64,000 bases of DNA, taken from assembly GCA_934120015.1 (NCBI GenBank), contig CAKOTD010000002.1:44441-108440 (forward strand). The letters are read 5' to 3'. Under the pieces are notes generated by a model, which made no database searches, was not told the origin of the DNA, and was given only the letters and a program-made list of their open reading frames with translations. How positions within the stretch are numbered: position 1 is the stretch's first letter; each line of letters opens with the position of its first letter. This DNA comes from an uncultured Bacilli bacterium (lineage in GTDB: Bacteria; Bacillota_I; Bacilli_A; RF39; UBA660). The position numbers and the translations under genes are program-made. Of this stretch, positions 37,016 through 45,820 are shown piece after piece.

Positions 37016-37036
37016 AGGTAAGTAAAACTTACCTTC
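37016..37036 (-). terminator. Weak terminator or attenuator after jag
   Basis: Hairpin AAGGTAAG-(5)-CTTACCTT at the jag stop, followed on the minus strand by TTATTAT. The T-run is poor, so it may only reduce readthrough into the HD gene. Confidence 0.55.
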
Positions 37037-37643
37037 CAATATATTTAATTACAACATAACGATTAGGGCTCTCACCTTTACTTTCTGTTGTTAAATTATC
37101 ATATTTACTTACTAAATTATGTACTATTCTTCTTTCATATGAATTCATTGGATCAAGTTTAACATCAACTTTAGTAGAAATAACTTCTTTTATAATTTTT
37201 TCCACATCTTTTTCCATTTGTTCTATTTTTCTTTTTTTATAATTTTCAACATCTATTAAAACTCTTATATTTAATCCCGTTTGCACATCAATAAATTTTT
37301 TTAATATAATTTGCAAAGAATTAAGCATTTTTCCATTTCTTCCAATTAAAGCTGAACTATTATCAGAAGTCATTTCAATTTTAATATCATCTTTAATATC
37401 GATTATTGAATTAATATTGATATTAATTCCACTACCAATTTGCCTGATAAAACTATCTAAGGCTTTTTTTATTTCATCTTTTAAAAATATTTTTACTATT
37501 ACTTTATTAGATTTTAATATACCAACTTTTTCTATATTATAACAATATAATATATCATTTTCTTCTTTTTTTGTCTCTTTATAAAATTTATCTAATGCCT
37601 TTTCTAATGTCTTATCTTCATATACATAACTATTTAATAACAT
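37029..37643 (-). CDS. khpB: RNA-binding protein Jag/KhpB (KH-R3H)
   Basis: SpoIIIJ-associated RNA-binding protein. Jag-N domain (residues about 1-50), a KH domain with GRNGKMLNSLQIILKK near 105, and a C-terminal R3H domain (NSYERRIVHNLV ... SPNRYVVIKYIG). 204 aa. It overlaps the end of yidC by 14 bases in the conserved rpmH-rnpA-yidC-jag string. In other Firmicutes it binds RNA with KhpA and affects cell elongation/division. Confidence 0.94.
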   Translation of the reverse strand: MLLNSYVYEDKTLEKALDKFYKETKKEENDILYCYNIEKVGILKSNKVIVKIFLKDEIKKALDSFIRQIGSGINININSIIDIKDDIKIEMTSDNSSALIGRNGKMLNSLQIILKKFIDVQTGLNIRVLIDVENYKKRKIEQMEKDVEKIIKEVISTKVDVKLDPMNSYERRIVHNLVSKYDNLTTESKGESPNRYVVIKYIGR

Positions 37644-38568
37644 AATTCTTTTTCTTCTTTCCCTTTACCAATAAATTTTGAACAATTGTAAATGTACTAT
37701 TAAATATCCAATATAATTCAATTCCTGTAGACATAGTAATAGATGCTACACTAATCATAACAACTGATACAATTGACATTGTTTTCATTTGTTTCTCTTG
37801 TTCTGCACTCATAGTAGCATTACTATTTAATTTAAATGAAAAATAAGTAGTAACTGATACTAATATTACAAAAATTATATAATAATATTTTCCATTAGTG
37901 ATTGCTGTTATCGGACTTGTTCCTAATTGAAAACCTAAAAAACTTTCTTCAAATATTACTGGTAAACGATTCATAGCCTCATAGAATGCAAAGAACAAAG
38001 GTATTTGTATTAACGCAAATATACAGCCAGATAGTGGGTTAATATTATATTTCTTATATATAACCATCATTTCTTGACTTTTTTGCATCATACTTTCTTG
38101 ATCTTGTTTTCCTTGATATTTCTTTTCGATTTTTGACAAATCTTTTTGAGCTAATTTTAAATTTTCTGATTGCATTGCTGCTTTTCTTGTCATTGGATAT
38201 AATATTAATCTTATTAATAGCGTTATTATAATTATTGATAAACCATAATTTTTAACAAGTAATCCTAATTTTATAATAACCCATGCCAATGGTCGAACAA
38301 ATATCGTAGCCCATATTCCATCATAACCACCACTTGTAATTTTAAAATTTTCACATTTTGGAAAATTTTCCATTTTTACATTATTTTTTTCATATATTTC
38401 TTTTGTTAATTTATCTTCTGGTCTACACAATATATTTGATGGCAATACTTGCCCAGTTTGTTCATTTCTAACAACCTTTTTATTTTCGTCTTTTAATTGT
38501 TTAGTACAACCAGTAAGTGATAATACCAACATCATTAAAATAAATATTTTACCTATTCTTTTCTTCAT
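37630..38568 (-). CDS. yidC: Membrane protein insertase YidC/OxaA (lipoprotein type)
   Basis: Insertase for inner-membrane proteins, acting with or without SecYEG. Signal peptide with lipobox LTGC (cysteine near residue 21), then five membrane segments. The core is LIRLILYPMTRKAAMQSENLK-like at about 120-140, with the hydrophilic-groove arginine in this stretch, then LSGCIFALIQIPLFFAFY. 312 aa. The start overlaps rnpA by 20 bases. Confidence 0.95.
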   Translation of the reverse strand: MKKRIGKIFILMMLVLSLTGCTKQLKDENKKVVRNEQTGQVLPSNILCRPEDKLTKEIYEKNNVKMENFPKCENFKITSGGYDGIWATIFVRPLAWVIIKLGLLVKNYGLSIIIITLLIRLILYPMTRKAAMQSENLKLAQKDLSKIEKKYQGKQDQESMMQKSQEMMVIYKKYNINPLSGCIFALIQIPLFFAFYEAMNRLPVIFEESFLGFQLGTSPITAITNGKYYYIIFVILVSVTTYFSFKLNSNATMSAEQEKQMKTMSIVSVVMISVASITMSTGIELYWIFNSTFTIVQNLLVKGKKKKNYVIK

Positions 38569-38905
38569 TATTTTTCTCCTTTATTATATTTATCTTTTTT
38601 AAAACTATATCTAAATCTTTTTCCATTTCTATAAATGATTTAGATAAGATTCCCTTCCTTACCATTATAATACAATTGAAACCATTTTTAAAGGTATATT
38701 TGTCTAAAATTGCTTTTGTTTGTCTTTTAATTTTATTTCTGGTAACTGCATGCCCTATTTTTTTCCCTACTGAAAATCCAAAATGATAACTTACATCATT
38801 ATTTTTTTCATAATAAACAACATAATCGTTATATTTATATGAATGACACGTTTTAATTATTCTGTTATATTCATCATTACTTTTAATTATATTGATTTTT
38901 TTCAT
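38549..38905 (-). CDS. rnpA: Ribonuclease P protein component
   Basis: Protein subunit of RNase P, which trims tRNA 5' leaders. The signature HAVTRNKIKRQTKAIL (R-N-x-x-K-R-x-x-R/K-x-x-x) is clear near residue 55, with the aromatic N-terminal strand before it. 118 aa. RBS AAAGGAGG precedes ATG 38905. It is separated from rpmH by a hairpin. Confidence 0.95.
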   Translation of the reverse strand: MKKINIIKSNDEYNRIIKTCHSYKYNDYVVYYEKNNDVSYHFGFSVGKKIGHAVTRNKIKRQTKAILDKYTFKNGFNCIIMVRKGILSKSFIEMEKDLDIVLKKINIIKEKNNEEKNR

Positions 38906-38926
38906 TTTTACCTCCTTTAAAGAATT

Positions 38927-38951
38927 AAAACGCCACTTTTTTAAGTGACGC
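38927..38951 (-). terminator. Hairpin between rpmH and rnpA
   Basis: Stem CGTCACTT / AAGTGGCG (one G-T pair) followed on the minus strand by TTTTAATTC. It probably attenuates transcription so that rpmH is made in excess over rnpA. Confidence 0.65.
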
Positions 38952-38963
38952 TTTATAATATTA

Positions 38964-39086
38964 TTAATGAGATAAAACTTTACGCCCTTTACGACGACGA
39001 TTATTAATTATTTTTGTTTCCATTCTTGCAAAAAAACCCATTTTTTTTGATTTTTTTCTATTATTTGGTTGATATGTTCTTTTCAT
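38964..39086 (-). CDS. rpmH: Ribosomal protein bL34 (short form)
   Basis: 40-aa L34 of the large subunit, beginning [12 protein letters not shown] and ending [19 protein letters not shown] precedes ATG 39086. Compared with the usual 44-aa protein, four residues are missing where NGRKVLARR normally lies (here IINNRRR). It is the first gene left of oriC, as in nearly all Bacilli. Confidence 0.95.
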   Translation of the reverse strand: MKRTYQPNNRKKSKKMGFFARMETKIINNRRRKGRKVLSH

Positions 39087-39092
39087 TATAAT

Positions 39093-39480
39093 CCACCTCC
39101 TGTATCTTATAAAAATTGCCCATTGGTTTAATTATATATATATTTATGTTAATTGTCAAATACTTTTTCTATTTTTTTATTATTTTTTTCCACAATAAAA
39201 TTTTATTATTTTGAAGGATTTATGAATTTTAAACATAGATTGTGGAAAACTTTTATTTTTTAAAACACATGTTAATTATAATTTACACATTATATGTGGA
39301 AAACTTATTTTTCTATTATAATTTAATGTTTTTTTATTGTGGAAAGTGTGTTAATTATCTTTTTTTTCTACAATTAAAATTATTTTTCCACAATTTTTGT
39401 GTGAATTTTATATTTTTTGTTTGTTTTTTGTAGAAAAATAAGATAAAATATAGTTATAGTGTTTATCAGGTGGTGGTTTT
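39093..39480. other. oriC: oriC, upstream half: DnaA-box cluster before dnaA
   Basis: 388-bp AT-rich gap between divergent rpmH and dnaA with DnaA boxes of the variant TTTTCCACA. Exact copies: 39186-39194 (+), 39241-39249 (-), 39295-39303 (-) and 39384-39392 (+). Near matches: 39338-39346 (TGTGGAAAG), 39364-39372 (TTTTCTACA) and 39429-39437 (TGTAGAAAA). Canonical TTATCCACA is not seen. The dnaA RBS (GGTGGTGG) is at its right edge. The divergent gene orientation on either side supports it as the replication origin. Confidence 0.85.
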
Positions 39481-40833
39481 ATGAATTTAGAAAGTATATG
39501 GAATTCTTTTTTAGAAAAAATAAAACAAGAAATTGCACCAATGCTTTTTGAAACTTGGTTTGAAGAAACAAAACTAATATATCTAAACGAAGGAATTGCT
39601 AAAGTTATAGTACCAATGCATATTCATAAAAAACACCTAAAAGAAAATTATAATGATTTAATAACAGAAATTTTTTCCACAGTTAGCGGTTCAAATTTTC
39701 AATTTGAATTTTATACTGATGATGAAATTGAATCAAATATTGAATTTGATACAGATAGTGTAGGGGTACCATCAAATTCATTTCTGGAAAATAATCTAAA
39801 ACCACAATATACATTTGAAAATTTTATAATAGGGGAAAGTAATAAATTTGCTCATGCTGTAGCACTTGCAGTAGCTGAAAAACCTGGTATTATGTATAAT
39901 CCTTTATTTATATATGGAAAAAGTGGATTAGGAAAAACTCATTTGATGCACGCAATAGGAAATTATATAGTTAAAAATTCAAAGAAAAATGTATTATATG
40001 TTACCAGTGAACAATTTGTAAATGATTTTATTGATTTATATAGAAAAAACAAAGAAAATGATAATATAAATGATGTAAAATTTTTTAAATCGAAATACCG
40101 TGATATTGATGTGTTAATGATTGATGACATTCAGTATCTACAGATTGCTAATAAAGCACAACAAGAATTTTTTAATACTTTCAATGAATTATATGGTAAT
40201 AATAAACAAATTATAATTACTTCTGATAGATCACCAGATGATTTGAAAGCATTAGAGGAAAGATTACAAACAAGATTTAGTTGGGGAATAACAACTAATA
40301 TATTTCCACCTGATTTTGAATTAAGAATGAATATTATTGATAAAAAAATAGAAGGAAATGATATGGTTAAAGAATTTCCGCAAGATGTAAAAGAATATAT
40401 TGCAAGTAATTGTAATACAGATATTAGAAAATTAGAGGGAGCTATTACTAGAGTAGTTGCTTTTTCAACAATGATGAATGGTTCAACTATTACTATCGAT
40501 TTAGCAATTGAAGCACTTAAAGATTATTTTGTAAAGACAATTATATCAAAAAACAAAATAGATATGGTACAGCAAATTGTTGCAGATACATATAACATTA
40601 CAATAGATGATTTAAAAAGTAAAAAAAGAAATGCTAATATTGCTGTACCACGACAAATAGCAATGTATATTTGTAGAGTAATATGTGAAGAGTCTTTCCC
40701 AAAAATAGGAATGGAATTTGGTGGAAAAGATCACACTACAGTTATGCATTCTGTTGATAAAATAAAAAAAGCTATTAAAAAAGATAATAATCTTGATATG
40801 GTAATAAAAAAGATAATAACACAAATAAAATAA
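39481..40833 (+). CDS. dnaA: Chromosomal replication initiator DnaA
   Basis: Initiator ATPase. Domain I (residues 1-85), a short linker, the AAA+ domain with Walker A GKSGLGKTHLMHAI and Walker B VLMIDDIQYL, and the C-terminal box-binding HTH with the DnaA signature MEFGGKDHTTVMHSVDKI. 450 aa, complete. A further DnaA box (TTTTCCACA) lies inside the gene at 39673-39681, consistent with autoregulation. RBS GGTGGTGG. Confidence 0.98.
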   Translation: MNLESIWNSFLEKIKQEIAPMLFETWFEETKLIYLNEGIAKVIVPMHIHKKHLKENYNDLITEIFSTVSGSNFQFEFYTDDEIESNIEFDTDSVGVPSNSFLENNLKPQYTFENFIIGESNKFAHAVALAVAEKPGIMYNPLFIYGKSGLGKTHLMHAIGNYIVKNSKKNVLYVTSEQFVNDFIDLYRKNKENDNINDVKFFKSKYRDIDVLMIDDIQYLQIANKAQQEFFNTFNELYGNNKQIIITSDRSPDDLKALEERLQTRFSWGITTNIFPPDFELRMNIIDKKIEGNDMVKEFPQDVKEYIASNCNTDIRKLEGAITRVVAFSTMMNGSTITIDLAIEALKDYFVKTIISKNKIDMVQQIVADTYNITIDDLKSKKRNANIAVPRQIAMYICRVICEESFPKIGMEFGGKDHTTVMHSVDKIKKAIKKDNNLDMVIKKIITQIK

Positions 40834-40969
40834 TTGTGGAAAAAATATTTTTATTAACATTTGATGTTTATAAAAATATACAATTTTTACTTATAAAATA
40901 AGACTTTATAGATTTTTTCCACTTTTTCCACACTAATAATAATAATATTTATATAAAAGGAGAATTAAT
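40834..40969. other. oriC, downstream half: DnaA boxes between dnaA and dnaN
   Basis: The 136-bp dnaA-dnaN gap contains TTTTCCACA boxes at 40835-40843 (-) and 40924-40932 (+), and a near match TTTTCCACT at 40915-40923, directly abutting the latter. With the upstream cluster this makes a bipartite origin of the Bacillus type. The stretch 40844-40914 is almost pure A/T and is a plausible unwinding element. dnaN RBS AAGGAG at the end. Confidence 0.75.
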
Positions 40970-42091
40970 ATGAAATTAAAAATTAAACAAAATAAATTAA
41001 TGGAACATTTAAATTATGTAATAAAAGGGGTATCTAGTAAAAATTTGATTCCTATATTAAATTGTATAAAATTAGATTTAACAGAGGATGGATTATATTT
41101 ATTAAGTACCGATAATGAAATAGCTATAAAATCATTTATACCTAAAAAAGATATAGAAGAAATAAATGAAGTAGGGCAAATAGTAATATCAGGAAAATAC
41201 ATATATGAGATTATCAGAAAGATGCCTAATGATTTTATTAATATAGAAGAAGTTATGGATTCTAAAATATATATATATAATAATAATTCATCATTTAATT
41301 TAAATTGCAACAATGTAAATGATTTTCCAGATTTAAATTTAGAAATTAGTAAAAATCCTATTTGTTTGGATAAAAAAATATTTAAAAATATTATTTCTCA
41401 AACAGCATTTGCGTCTTCTACACAAGAATCAAGACCTGTATTAACTGGGATTAATTTTAAAATTCAAGATAGTGAACTTGAATGTGTAGCAACAGATTCA
41501 TATCGTTTATCTAAAAAAATAGTAAATTTAAATTGTGCTGTTGAAAATGAAATAAATATAATTATACCAACTAAAAATCTAAATGAATTAGTAAAACTTA
41601 TTAATGATGATGAAGAACAAATTGAAATGCATATATTCAATAATAAAGTTATTTTTAAATTTGATAGTATTTTAATGATGACTACTTTAATAAGTGGTTC
41701 TTACCCAGATACATCAAAATTAATTCCAAATGAATTTTTAATTGATTTTAAAATAAATTTAAATGAATTATATAATGCCCTTGATAGAGCTTCATTGCTT
41801 ACTAATCAGGATGATAAAAATACTATTAATTTGGAAACATTTGATAATAAAATTAAAATTTCATCTAATATTCCAGAGATAGGAAATGTTGAAGAAACTA
41901 TTTCTATTAATAAAAATACTGATCAAAATATTAAAATAGCATTCAGTTCTAAATATATGATGGATGCTTTGAAGGCATTTAATTCAAATGAAATTACATT
42001 ACATTTTAATGGTGAAGTAAAACCTATAATTATGAATAGTGAAGATAATCAAGATTTAACAGAGCTTATATTACCAATTAGAACATATTAA
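40970..42091 (+). CDS. dnaN: DNA polymerase III beta clamp
   Basis: Sliding clamp that holds the replicase on DNA. It has three repeated clamp domains. Family landmarks include VIKGVSSKNLIPILNCIKL near the N-terminus, SSTQESRPVLTGINF near residue 145 and the C-terminal LILPIRTY. 373 aa. RBS AAGGAG. Confidence 0.97.
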   Translation: MKLKIKQNKLMEHLNYVIKGVSSKNLIPILNCIKLDLTEDGLYLLSTDNEIAIKSFIPKKDIEEINEVGQIVISGKYIYEIIRKMPNDFINIEEVMDSKIYIYNNNSSFNLNCNNVNDFPDLNLEISKNPICLDKKIFKNIISQTAFASSTQESRPVLTGINFKIQDSELECVATDSYRLSKKIVNLNCAVENEINIIIPTKNLNELVKLINDDEEQIEMHIFNNKVIFKFDSILMMTTLISGSYPDTSKLIPNEFLIDFKINLNELYNALDRASLLTNQDDKNTINLETFDNKIKISSNIPEIGNVEETISINKNTDQNIKIAFSSKYMMDALKAFNSNEITLHFNGEVKPIIMNSEDNQDLTELILPIRTY

Positions 42092-42124
42092 GCTCTTTTT
42101 TTTGCAAAATTTTACTTTTTACGA

Positions 42125-42143
42125 CAAAATTTGATAAATTTTG
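42125..42143. promoter_or_regulatory. Palindrome upstream of the comK-like gene
   Basis: Perfect inverted repeat CAAAATTT-GAT-AAATTTTG, 70 bases before the comK-like start, with a further ACAATTTTGT beside it. ComK sites in Bacillus are AAAA/TTTT pairs, so this is a candidate autoregulatory site; spacing differs from the Bacillus K-box. Confidence 0.4.
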
Positions 42144-42212
42144 ACAATTTTGTTTGTTATAAGAAGGATAATATATATTTTTGTTGAAATATATATAAGA
42201 GGGGGAAATATA

Positions 42213-42665
42213 TTGAAAAATGAATATGAAATTAATTCAGAAACATTTGCTGTACTGGCTATAAATAATAATTTGTCAAAAGTAATAGAAAACAATGATG
42301 AATTTTTAGTAAATAAAGCAGCAAAAAAAATTATTGATAATAGTTGTAAATTTTTTGGAAGTTCTTATGATGGAAGATTTGAAGGTACTAAAAATTTAAT
42401 AGGTGTTAGTTATAAATCACCTATTATAATTGAAGAAAGTAAAAATATTATATTTTTTCCAACATCATCACCAAGAGTTAGTGATTGTTCTTGGATATCT
42501 TTAAACAACATTATTAATTATAAAAATAGTTCTGGCAAAACTAATTTAGTATTTAATAATGGTTATAATCTATATTTGGATATATCCTATTCGATTATTG
42601 AAAATCAAATTTTAAGGGCAACTAGATTAGAAGCAGTTTTGAGAAAAAGAAAAATAGGCAATTAG
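42213..42665 (+). CDS. comK: ComK-like competence transcription factor
   Basis: 150-aa protein matching the ComK family by pattern: NEYEINSETFAVL at the N-terminus, DNSCKFFGSSYDGRFEGT, LIGVSYKSPIII, IIFFPTSSPRVSDCSWISL, and a C-terminal SYSIIENQILRATRLEAVL. In Bacillus ComK activates the late DNA-uptake genes. An upstream extension of 24 codons lacks family similarity; GAGGGGG lies seven bases before TTG 42213, so that is the start. It occupies the dnaN-recF interval where yaaA (S4 domain) is usual. No com operon is in the window; function as true competence regulator is therefore inference. Confidence 0.85.
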   Translation: MKNEYEINSETFAVLAINNNLSKVIENNDEFLVNKAAKKIIDNSCKFFGSSYDGRFEGTKNLIGVSYKSPIIIEESKNIIFFPTSSPRVSDCSWISLNNIINYKNSSGKTNLVFNNGYNLYLDISYSIIENQILRATRLEAVLRKRKIGN

Positions 42666-42675
42666 CCTTTTTTTT
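42656..42675 (+). terminator. Terminator after the comK-like gene
   Basis: Short hairpin AGGC-AATTA-GCCT followed by TTTTTTT, overlapping the stop codon. The stem is short, so termination may be partial. Confidence 0.6.
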
Positions 42676-42728
42676 GTTAAAAATGCCTCATTTTATGTTA
42701 TAATATATATGTATGTAGGAGGATACTT

Positions 42729-42782
42729 ATGATGATAAAATTTAAAATAATGAGTTTAAAATGGAAATTTTATGATAATTAA
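42729..42782 (+). CDS. 17-codon ORF overlapping the recF start
   Basis: Reads [17 protein letters not shown] and stops inside recF. It has an excellent RBS (AGGAGG seven bases upstream), while recF itself has only a weak GGAA. The stop is 8 bases inside recF, so ribosomes ending here can restart on recF. It may be a leader for translational coupling, or the stub of the lost yaaA gene. Promoter sequence TTATAATATATA lies just upstream. Confidence 0.45.
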   Translation: MMIKFKIMSLKWKFYDN

Positions 42783-43890
42783 AAATTTGACTTTACAAAA
42801 TTTTCGTAATTATGATAGTCTTGATATTTCGTTTTGTCCACAAATTAACATAATATATGGAAATAATGCTCAGGGTAAGACAAATATATTAGAGGGAATA
42901 TATGTTTTGTGTCTAACTAAATCTCATAGGCCTTATGTTGATAATAGATTACTTAAAATAAATACAAATTATCTAAAAATAAAAGGCTCTTTTGATGAAA
43001 AAATATTAGATAAAAAAATGGTAATTACTATTGATGAAAAAGGAAAAAGGTTAGAAGTTAATAATCAAAAAGTAAATAAAATAAATAAATATATAGAAAA
43101 TTCTAGTGTAATTATTTTTTATCCTGAAGATTTAAATCTCATAAAAGGTTCTCCACAAGAAAGAAGAAGATATCTAAATATAGAAATGAGTCAATTATAT
43201 AAAGATTATTTAATTAATTTAAATGATTATAATAAATTATTAAAAATGCGTAATGATTGTTTAAAAAAATTAAAACTTAATTTATCTGTAGATTTAAGTT
43301 ATTTTAATATTATTACAAATTATTTAGCAGATAGAGCAGATATTATATATAATTTACGCACTAAATATTTTGATGCTTTGAATGAATATTGTACAAAAAT
43401 ATATAAGAAAATTAGTAAATATGATAATTTTAAAGTAGTTTATAAACCTAATGTTTGTGAAAAAAATATTAGTTACAAGGAAACATTATTAAATTTATTT
43501 AAAGAAAATTATAAAGAGGAAATAAGAGTGGGAAATACTCTTTATGGACCACATAAAGATGATTATTATTTTTATATTGGAGAAAAAAATTTGAAAGATT
43601 ATGGTTCACAAGGACAGCAACGAATAGCAATTTTAACTCATAAATTATCAGAAATAGAACTTTTTAAAAAATTAAAGAATGAAAAGCCTATATTATTACT
43701 TGATGATGTTTTTAGTGAATTAGATGAAATAAAGAAAAATTTACTACTTGAATATATAAATAATAATATGCAAGTAATTATTACAACAACAGATTTAAAT
43801 AATATTAGTAAAGATATATTAGATAAATCAAATATATATCAAATTGATAATGGTAAATTGATTAGTATGGAGGAAAATTATGGAAAATAA
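42772..43890 (+). CDS. recF: DNA replication and repair protein RecF
   Basis: SMC-like ATPase that helps load RecA at gaps. N-terminal [16 protein letters not shown] and Walker [17 protein letters not shown]-terminal signature QGQQRIAIL followed by the Walker B region [12 protein letters not shown]. 372 aa. The start overlaps the small leader ORF; the end overlaps the gyrB start by 11 bases. Confidence 0.96.
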   Translation: MIIKNLTLQNFRNYDSLDISFCPQINIIYGNNAQGKTNILEGIYVLCLTKSHRPYVDNRLLKINTNYLKIKGSFDEKILDKKMVITIDEKGKRLEVNNQKVNKINKYIENSSVIIFYPEDLNLIKGSPQERRRYLNIEMSQLYKDYLINLNDYNKLLKMRNDCLKKLKLNLSVDLSYFNIITNYLADRADIIYNLRTKYFDALNEYCTKIYKKISKYDNFKVVYKPNVCEKNISYKETLLNLFKENYKEEIRVGNTLYGPHKDDYYFYIGEKNLKDYGSQGQQRIAILTHKLSEIELFKKLKNEKPILLLDDVFSELDEIKKNLLLEYINNNMQVIITTTDLNNISKDILDKSNIYQIDNGKLISMEENYGK

Positions 43891-45808
43891 AGAACAACAT
43901 TATGATGCTTCGGATATACAAGTTTTAGAAGGATTAGAAGCAGTTAGAAAAAGACCAGGAATGTATATAGGGACAACAGATGTAAAGGGATTACATCATT
44001 TAGTTTGGGAAATAGTAGATAATGCTATTGATGAAGCTTTAGCTGGATATTGTAAGAATATTTTAGTTATAATTAATAAAGGAAATTCCATTACTGTTTC
44101 CGATGATGGTAGAGGAATTCCTACAGATGTTCATCCGAAAACTAAAATTTCAACTGTTGAAACAGTTTACACTGTATTACATGCAGGTGGAAAATTTGGT
44201 GGAGGCGGATATAAAGTATCCGGTGGTTTACATGGAGTAGGGGCTTCTGTAGTGAATGCTCTTAGTAAATGGGTAGAGGTAAAAGTATATAAAAATGGAG
44301 AAGTAAATTTTATTCGTTTTGAAAATGGTGGACATACTGTAGAACCTCTTCATGTTATTGATAAATGTGATATTAATAGAACAGGTACAGTTGTTACTTT
44401 TAAACCTGATCCTGAAATTTTTGATACAGATATTTATGATTATGATACTTTAATGGTAAGAATTCGTGAACTTGCATTTTTAAATAAAGGTTTGTCTATA
44501 ACATTAAGAGATGACAGGGATTCAGAGGATACTACTGGTACAACCTTTCTTTATGAAGGTGGTATAAGTGAATATGTAAGATTTATAAATAATGGTAAAA
44601 CACCTATACATAATGAAGTAATACATTTAACTGGTGAAGAAGATAATGTTATGTTTGAGGTTGCTATGCAATACAACACTAGTTATAACAGTAATATATA
44701 TTCATTCGTTAATAATATAAATACACATGATGGTGGAACACATGAAGAGGGAGTTAGAAGAGCACTTACTAGGGTAATAAATAGTTATGCTAGGAAAAGC
44801 GGAATGTTAAAAGAAAAAGATGAAGCTTTAACCGGTGATGATGTAAAAGAAGGTTTAACTATGATTATTTCTTGTAAACATCCAAATCCACAATTTGAAG
44901 GTCAAACAAAAGGCAGACTTGGTAATTCAGAAGTTAGAAAGCTTGCAGATAATGTATTTTCTGAAGGATTTGAAAGATTTTTAATGGAAAATCCCGATAG
45001 TGCTAAACAGATAGTTGGAAAAGCTATGCTTGCATGTAGAGCAAGAAATGCAGCTAAAAAGGCAAGAGAGATTACACGTAAGAGTGATTTAGCAGTTTCT
45101 ACTTTTTTTGGAAAATTATCAGATTGTAAAAGTAAAGATCCAAATGTTTCTGAAATATTTATAGTCGAAGGAGATTCTGCCGGTGGGTCAGCTAAAAAGG
45201 GTAGGGATTCAATGACACAAGCAATATTGCCTCTTAGAGGAAAAATTCTTAATGTCGAAAAAGCAAGACTTGATAAGGCTCTTGGAAATGAAGAAATTAA
45301 ATCAATAATTACTGCATTTGGCACTGGTATAGGTCAAGAATTTAATATAGAAAAATTAAGATATAATAAAATTATTATTATGACCGATGCTGATGTAGAT
45401 GGATCACATATTAGAGTTTTATTGTTAACACTATTTTACAGATTTTTTAAACCTATTATTGAAACTGGACATGTATTTGCTGCTCAGCCACCATTATTTA
45501 GGATAACTCATGGTAAGACAAGAAAATATGTTTTAAATGAGCAAGAAAAAGAAGATTATTTAAAATCTTTATCTGAAAATGTTCGTCAAAGAGCAGAAAT
45601 AGCTCGTATGAAAGGACTTGGTGAAATGGATCCAGAGGAATTAAATGAAACAACAATGGATATAAATCAACGAGTTTTAAGAAAAATTACAGTGGAAGAT
45701 TGTGTTGTTGCAGATGCAATGTTTAATAAATTAATGGGTGAAGAAGTAGAACCAAGAAGAAATTTTATTGAGGAAAATGCTCAATATGTTAAAAATTTGG
45801 ATATATAG
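43880..45808 (+). CDS. gyrB: DNA gyrase subunit B
   Basis: ATPase subunit of gyrase. GHKL ATP-binding motifs: [30 protein letters not shown] and [15 protein letters not shown]. Toprim: [15 protein letters not shown] and DADVDGSHI. 642 aa. RBS GGAGG precedes ATG 43880. The quinolone-region residues look like the wild-type pattern ([13 protein letters not shown]). Confidence 0.98.
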   Translation: MENKEQHYDASDIQVLEGLEAVRKRPGMYIGTTDVKGLHHLVWEIVDNAIDEALAGYCKNILVIINKGNSITVSDDGRGIPTDVHPKTKISTVETVYTVLHAGGKFGGGGYKVSGGLHGVGASVVNALSKWVEVKVYKNGEVNFIRFENGGHTVEPLHVIDKCDINRTGTVVTFKPDPEIFDTDIYDYDTLMVRIRELAFLNKGLSITLRDDRDSEDTTGTTFLYEGGISEYVRFINNGKTPIHNEVIHLTGEEDNVMFEVAMQYNTSYNSNIYSFVNNINTHDGGTHEEGVRRALTRVINSYARKSGMLKEKDEALTGDDVKEGLTMIISCKHPNPQFEGQTKGRLGNSEVRKLADNVFSEGFERFLMENPDSAKQIVGKAMLACRARNAAKKAREITRKSDLAVSTFFGKLSDCKSKDPNVSEIFIVEGDSAGGSAKKGRDSMTQAILPLRGKILNVEKARLDKALGNEEIKSIITAFGTGIGQEFNIEKLRYNKIIIMTDADVDGSHIRVLLLTLFYRFFKPIIETGHVFAAQPPLFRITHGKTRKYVLNEQEKEDYLKSLSENVRQRAEIARMKGLGEMDPEELNETTMDINQRVLRKITVEDCVVADAMFNKLMGEEVEPRRNFIEENAQYVKNLDI

Positions 45809-45820
45809 GAGGTGAATATT

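Noticed and set aside
39242..39433. 63-aa plus-strand open frame in the oriC region
   Set aside because: Phe/Leu/Tyr-rich translation of AT-rich DNA filled with DnaA boxes; no RBS and no plausible protein character.
44902..45324. 140-aa minus-strand open frame inside gyrB
   Set aside because: Antisense shadow of a strongly conserved gene; no RBS and no family pattern.
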